Source: Pseudomonas sp. FP2335
GTDB taxonomy: Bacteria > Pseudomonadota > Gammaproteobacteria > Pseudomonadales > Pseudomonadaceae
Direction: 5' to 3'
DNA length: 64,000 nt
Assembly (NCBI RefSeq): GCF_030687535.1
Contig: NZ_CP117437.1
Coordinates: 2,129,501 to 2,193,500, forward strand
The notes beneath the pieces are model-generated. The model did not search any database and had not been told where the DNA came from. It saw only the letters and a list, made by a program, of their open reading frames with translations. Every line of letters starts with the position of its first letter. The stretch's first letter is position 1. Position numbers and translations under genes: made by a program. Shown here one piece after another: positions 62,647 through 64,000 of the stretch.

Positions 62647-64000
62647 CTAAACCGGCTGCCCCTCCTCATCCGAAGCACTGCAGCAGCGGTCGCGGCCGTT
62701 CTGCTTGGCCGCGTAAAGCATCTTGTCCGCCGCCGTGATCAGGCTGGCCGGCGTGACGTGTTGCCCGGTGGGCTGAACGCTGGCGATCCCGGCGCTGGCC
62801 GTGACATGGCCGAGTGGGTGGGCGCTGTGCTCGATGCCCATTGCGCGAATGGCCTCGAGGATGTCGCGGGCGACGGTCGCGGCGCCAGGGTTATCGGTGT
62901 TCGGCAGCAGCACGGCAAATTCTTCCCCGCCATACCTGACCGCCAGGTCCCCGGGTCGCTTGACCGCTTGCAAGATTGCGGTAGCCACTGCACTCAGACA
63001 ATCGTCGCCTGCCGCGTGGCCATAGGTATCGTTGTAGCGCTTGAAGTAATCGACATCGAGCATGATCAACGAGAGCGTCGAGCGCTGCCGGATGGCCTGG
63101 CGAATCTCGTCCAGCAGCGCGCTGTCCAGGCGTCGACGGTTGCCCAGCCCGGTCAGGCTGTCGGTCAAGGCCATGTCGCGCATGGACTGATGGGCCAGGC
63201 GCAGCTCGCCCTCCATTACCATGCGCCGGCGCAGTTGGTTCAACACCACCCGCCCGAACACGGTGAACGCGCCAATCAGGAAGAACAGCACAAAGCCGGT
63301 CTTGAACAGATCCCACCGCCACGGCGCGATGATGGACTCGCGGGAAAGCCCCGCTTCAACCACCAACGGATATGCGGCAAGGGCCCTGTAGCCATACAAG
63401 CGCTCAGTGTCGTCGACCACCGCCCTGGCCTCGGCGACACCCTCGTTGGACATCGGCAGGTAACGCTTGAAAATCTCGCTCGCGGTCAGGCTCTTGCCCA
63501 CCACGGCGGCGATGAACGGGCGTCGCACCAGGATGGTCCCGTCACGCAAGGCCAGCACCAGCGCGCCCTTGTCATCGATTTTGAAATCGCCGTAGTAATC
63601 GACGAAATAACTGACCTTGATCGTCCCCAGCAATACCCCCGCGAATGAGCCGTCAGGGTTATTCAACCGACGCGAAACCGGGATGATCAAATCCCCCGTG
63701 GACTTGCTGTTTACCACCGCGCCGATGCGCACATTGGGATCGGTGTGGGTACGGTGATATTGGAAGTAATCACGGTCGGCATTGTTCGCAGGCTCGGGCA
63801 GGACCTCCTTGTCCGTCGCGATCCAGTCACCCTCCGGGCCGTAGATAAACAAGCCATGCAATTGCGGCATCAGCTTGGCCTGCTGCACCAGCAAATTGTG
63901 GATGCGCGGCACATCGATATTGTGCAACCCGTCGCCTTCCACCCGTTCACTGAGCGCAGCGGTCAACACATCCACCTGGCGGATGGCATCCTCGGCATGC
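62647..64000 (-). CDS. Membrane-bound diguanylate cyclase with dCache sensor (partial)
   Basis: The N-terminus lies beyond the right edge. The visible 451 residues hold a periplasmic dCache-like sensor (YGPEGDWIATDKEVLPEP, NRDYFQYHRTHTDPNVRIG), one membrane helix (FKTGFVLFFLIGAFTVFGRV), and a GGDEF domain with the active-site RYGGEEFAVLLPNT and the DSLTGLGNRRRLD start. It makes cyclic di-GMP in response to an external small molecule. No I-site RxxD is obvious. Confidence 0.9.
   Translation of the reverse strand, partial: HAEDAIRQVDVLTAALSERVEGDGLHNIDVPRIHNLLVQQAKLMPQLHGLFIYGPEGDWIATDKEVLPEPANNADRDYFQYHRTHTDPNVRIGAVVNSKSTGDLIIPVSRRLNNPDGSFAGVLLGTIKVSYFVDYYGDFKIDDKGALVLALRDGTILVRRPFIAAVVGKSLTASEIFKRYLPMSNEGVAEARAVVDDTERLYGYRALAAYPLVVEAGLSRESIIAPWRWDLFKTGFVLFFLIGAFTVFGRVVLNQLRRRMVMEGELRLAHQSMRDMALTDSLTGLGNRRRLDSALLDEIRQAIRQRSTLSLIMLDVDYFKRYNDTYGHAAGDDCLSAVATAILQAVKRPGDLAVRYGGEEFAVLLPNTDNPGAATVARDILEAIRAMGIEHSAHPLGHVTASAGIASVQPTGQHVTPASLITAADKMLYAAKQNGRDRCCSASDEEGQPV

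Overview
The window looks like about 64 kb of chromosome from a Pseudomonas of the P. fluorescens group. The signs are high GC with GC-rich third codon positions, a TTG-started gacA followed directly by uvrC, pgsA and tRNA-Gly(GCC), many GTGGGAGCGGGCTTGC-type REP palindromes, and genus-typical families such as DUF1652 and a dhcAB-atoB operon. The species assignment is inferred from gene content, not from a search.

Layout. 1-12 kb: ordinary single genes, namely an SstT Ser/Thr transporter, an MFS pump, an NhaR-type regulator, a TerC protein, a phosphohistidine phosphatase-like protein, a GST, a PhzF protein, a zinc-type HemB, a LysE exporter, two lipoproteins (DUF1615, DUF4349) and a thioesterase. 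12-16 kb: thiolase and CoA-transferase operon (atoB-dhcB-dhcA) with a divergent LysR gene. 16-25 kb: Sir2 deacetylase, CBS protein, topoisomerase III, and an MHS transporter / GMC oxidoreductase / LysR cluster. 25-36 kb: transglutaminase-like protein, AlkD-like repair protein, a PuuR/PuuA-like pair with a perfect operator palindrome over the regulator start, RcnB-like protein, MFS pump, triple-PAS LuxR regulator, FKBP, and MgtC behind a long structured leader. 36-41 kb: a LuxR-type response regulator, a 1204-residue BvgS/EvgS-like kinase and a degenerate receiver. 41-45 kb: aldo/keto reductase and a DAHP synthase gene preceded by two aromatic-rich leader peptides, a nitrilase-family amidase and a GNAT. 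45-49 kb: a divergent HTH pair, gacA-uvrC-pgsA and tRNA-Gly.

48.9-58.8 kb is a scrap region that starts at the tRNA-Gly gene. It holds a broken tyrosine integrase, an ADP-ribosylglycohydrolase, an M20 peptidase fragment, two ABC transporter remnants joined back to back, and msrA and tolC fragments. Among the debris is an intact operon encoding a fused ProV-ProW transporter, a ProX binding protein and a homocysteine S-methyltransferase, which suggests uptake of a methylated onium compound for methionine synthesis. 58.8-64 kb: a thioesterase, a large UPF1/DNA2-like SF1 helicase and a sensory diguanylate cyclase that runs off the window.

The strongest candidate for something little described is the DAHP synthase leader. 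Peptide 1 carries an FYFGYWF run followed by a textbook terminator. Peptide 2 (four Tyr, one Trp, one Phe near its start) lies downstream of that terminator and is followed by a hairpin against the Shine-Dalgarno, which suggests two layers of aromatic amino acid control.
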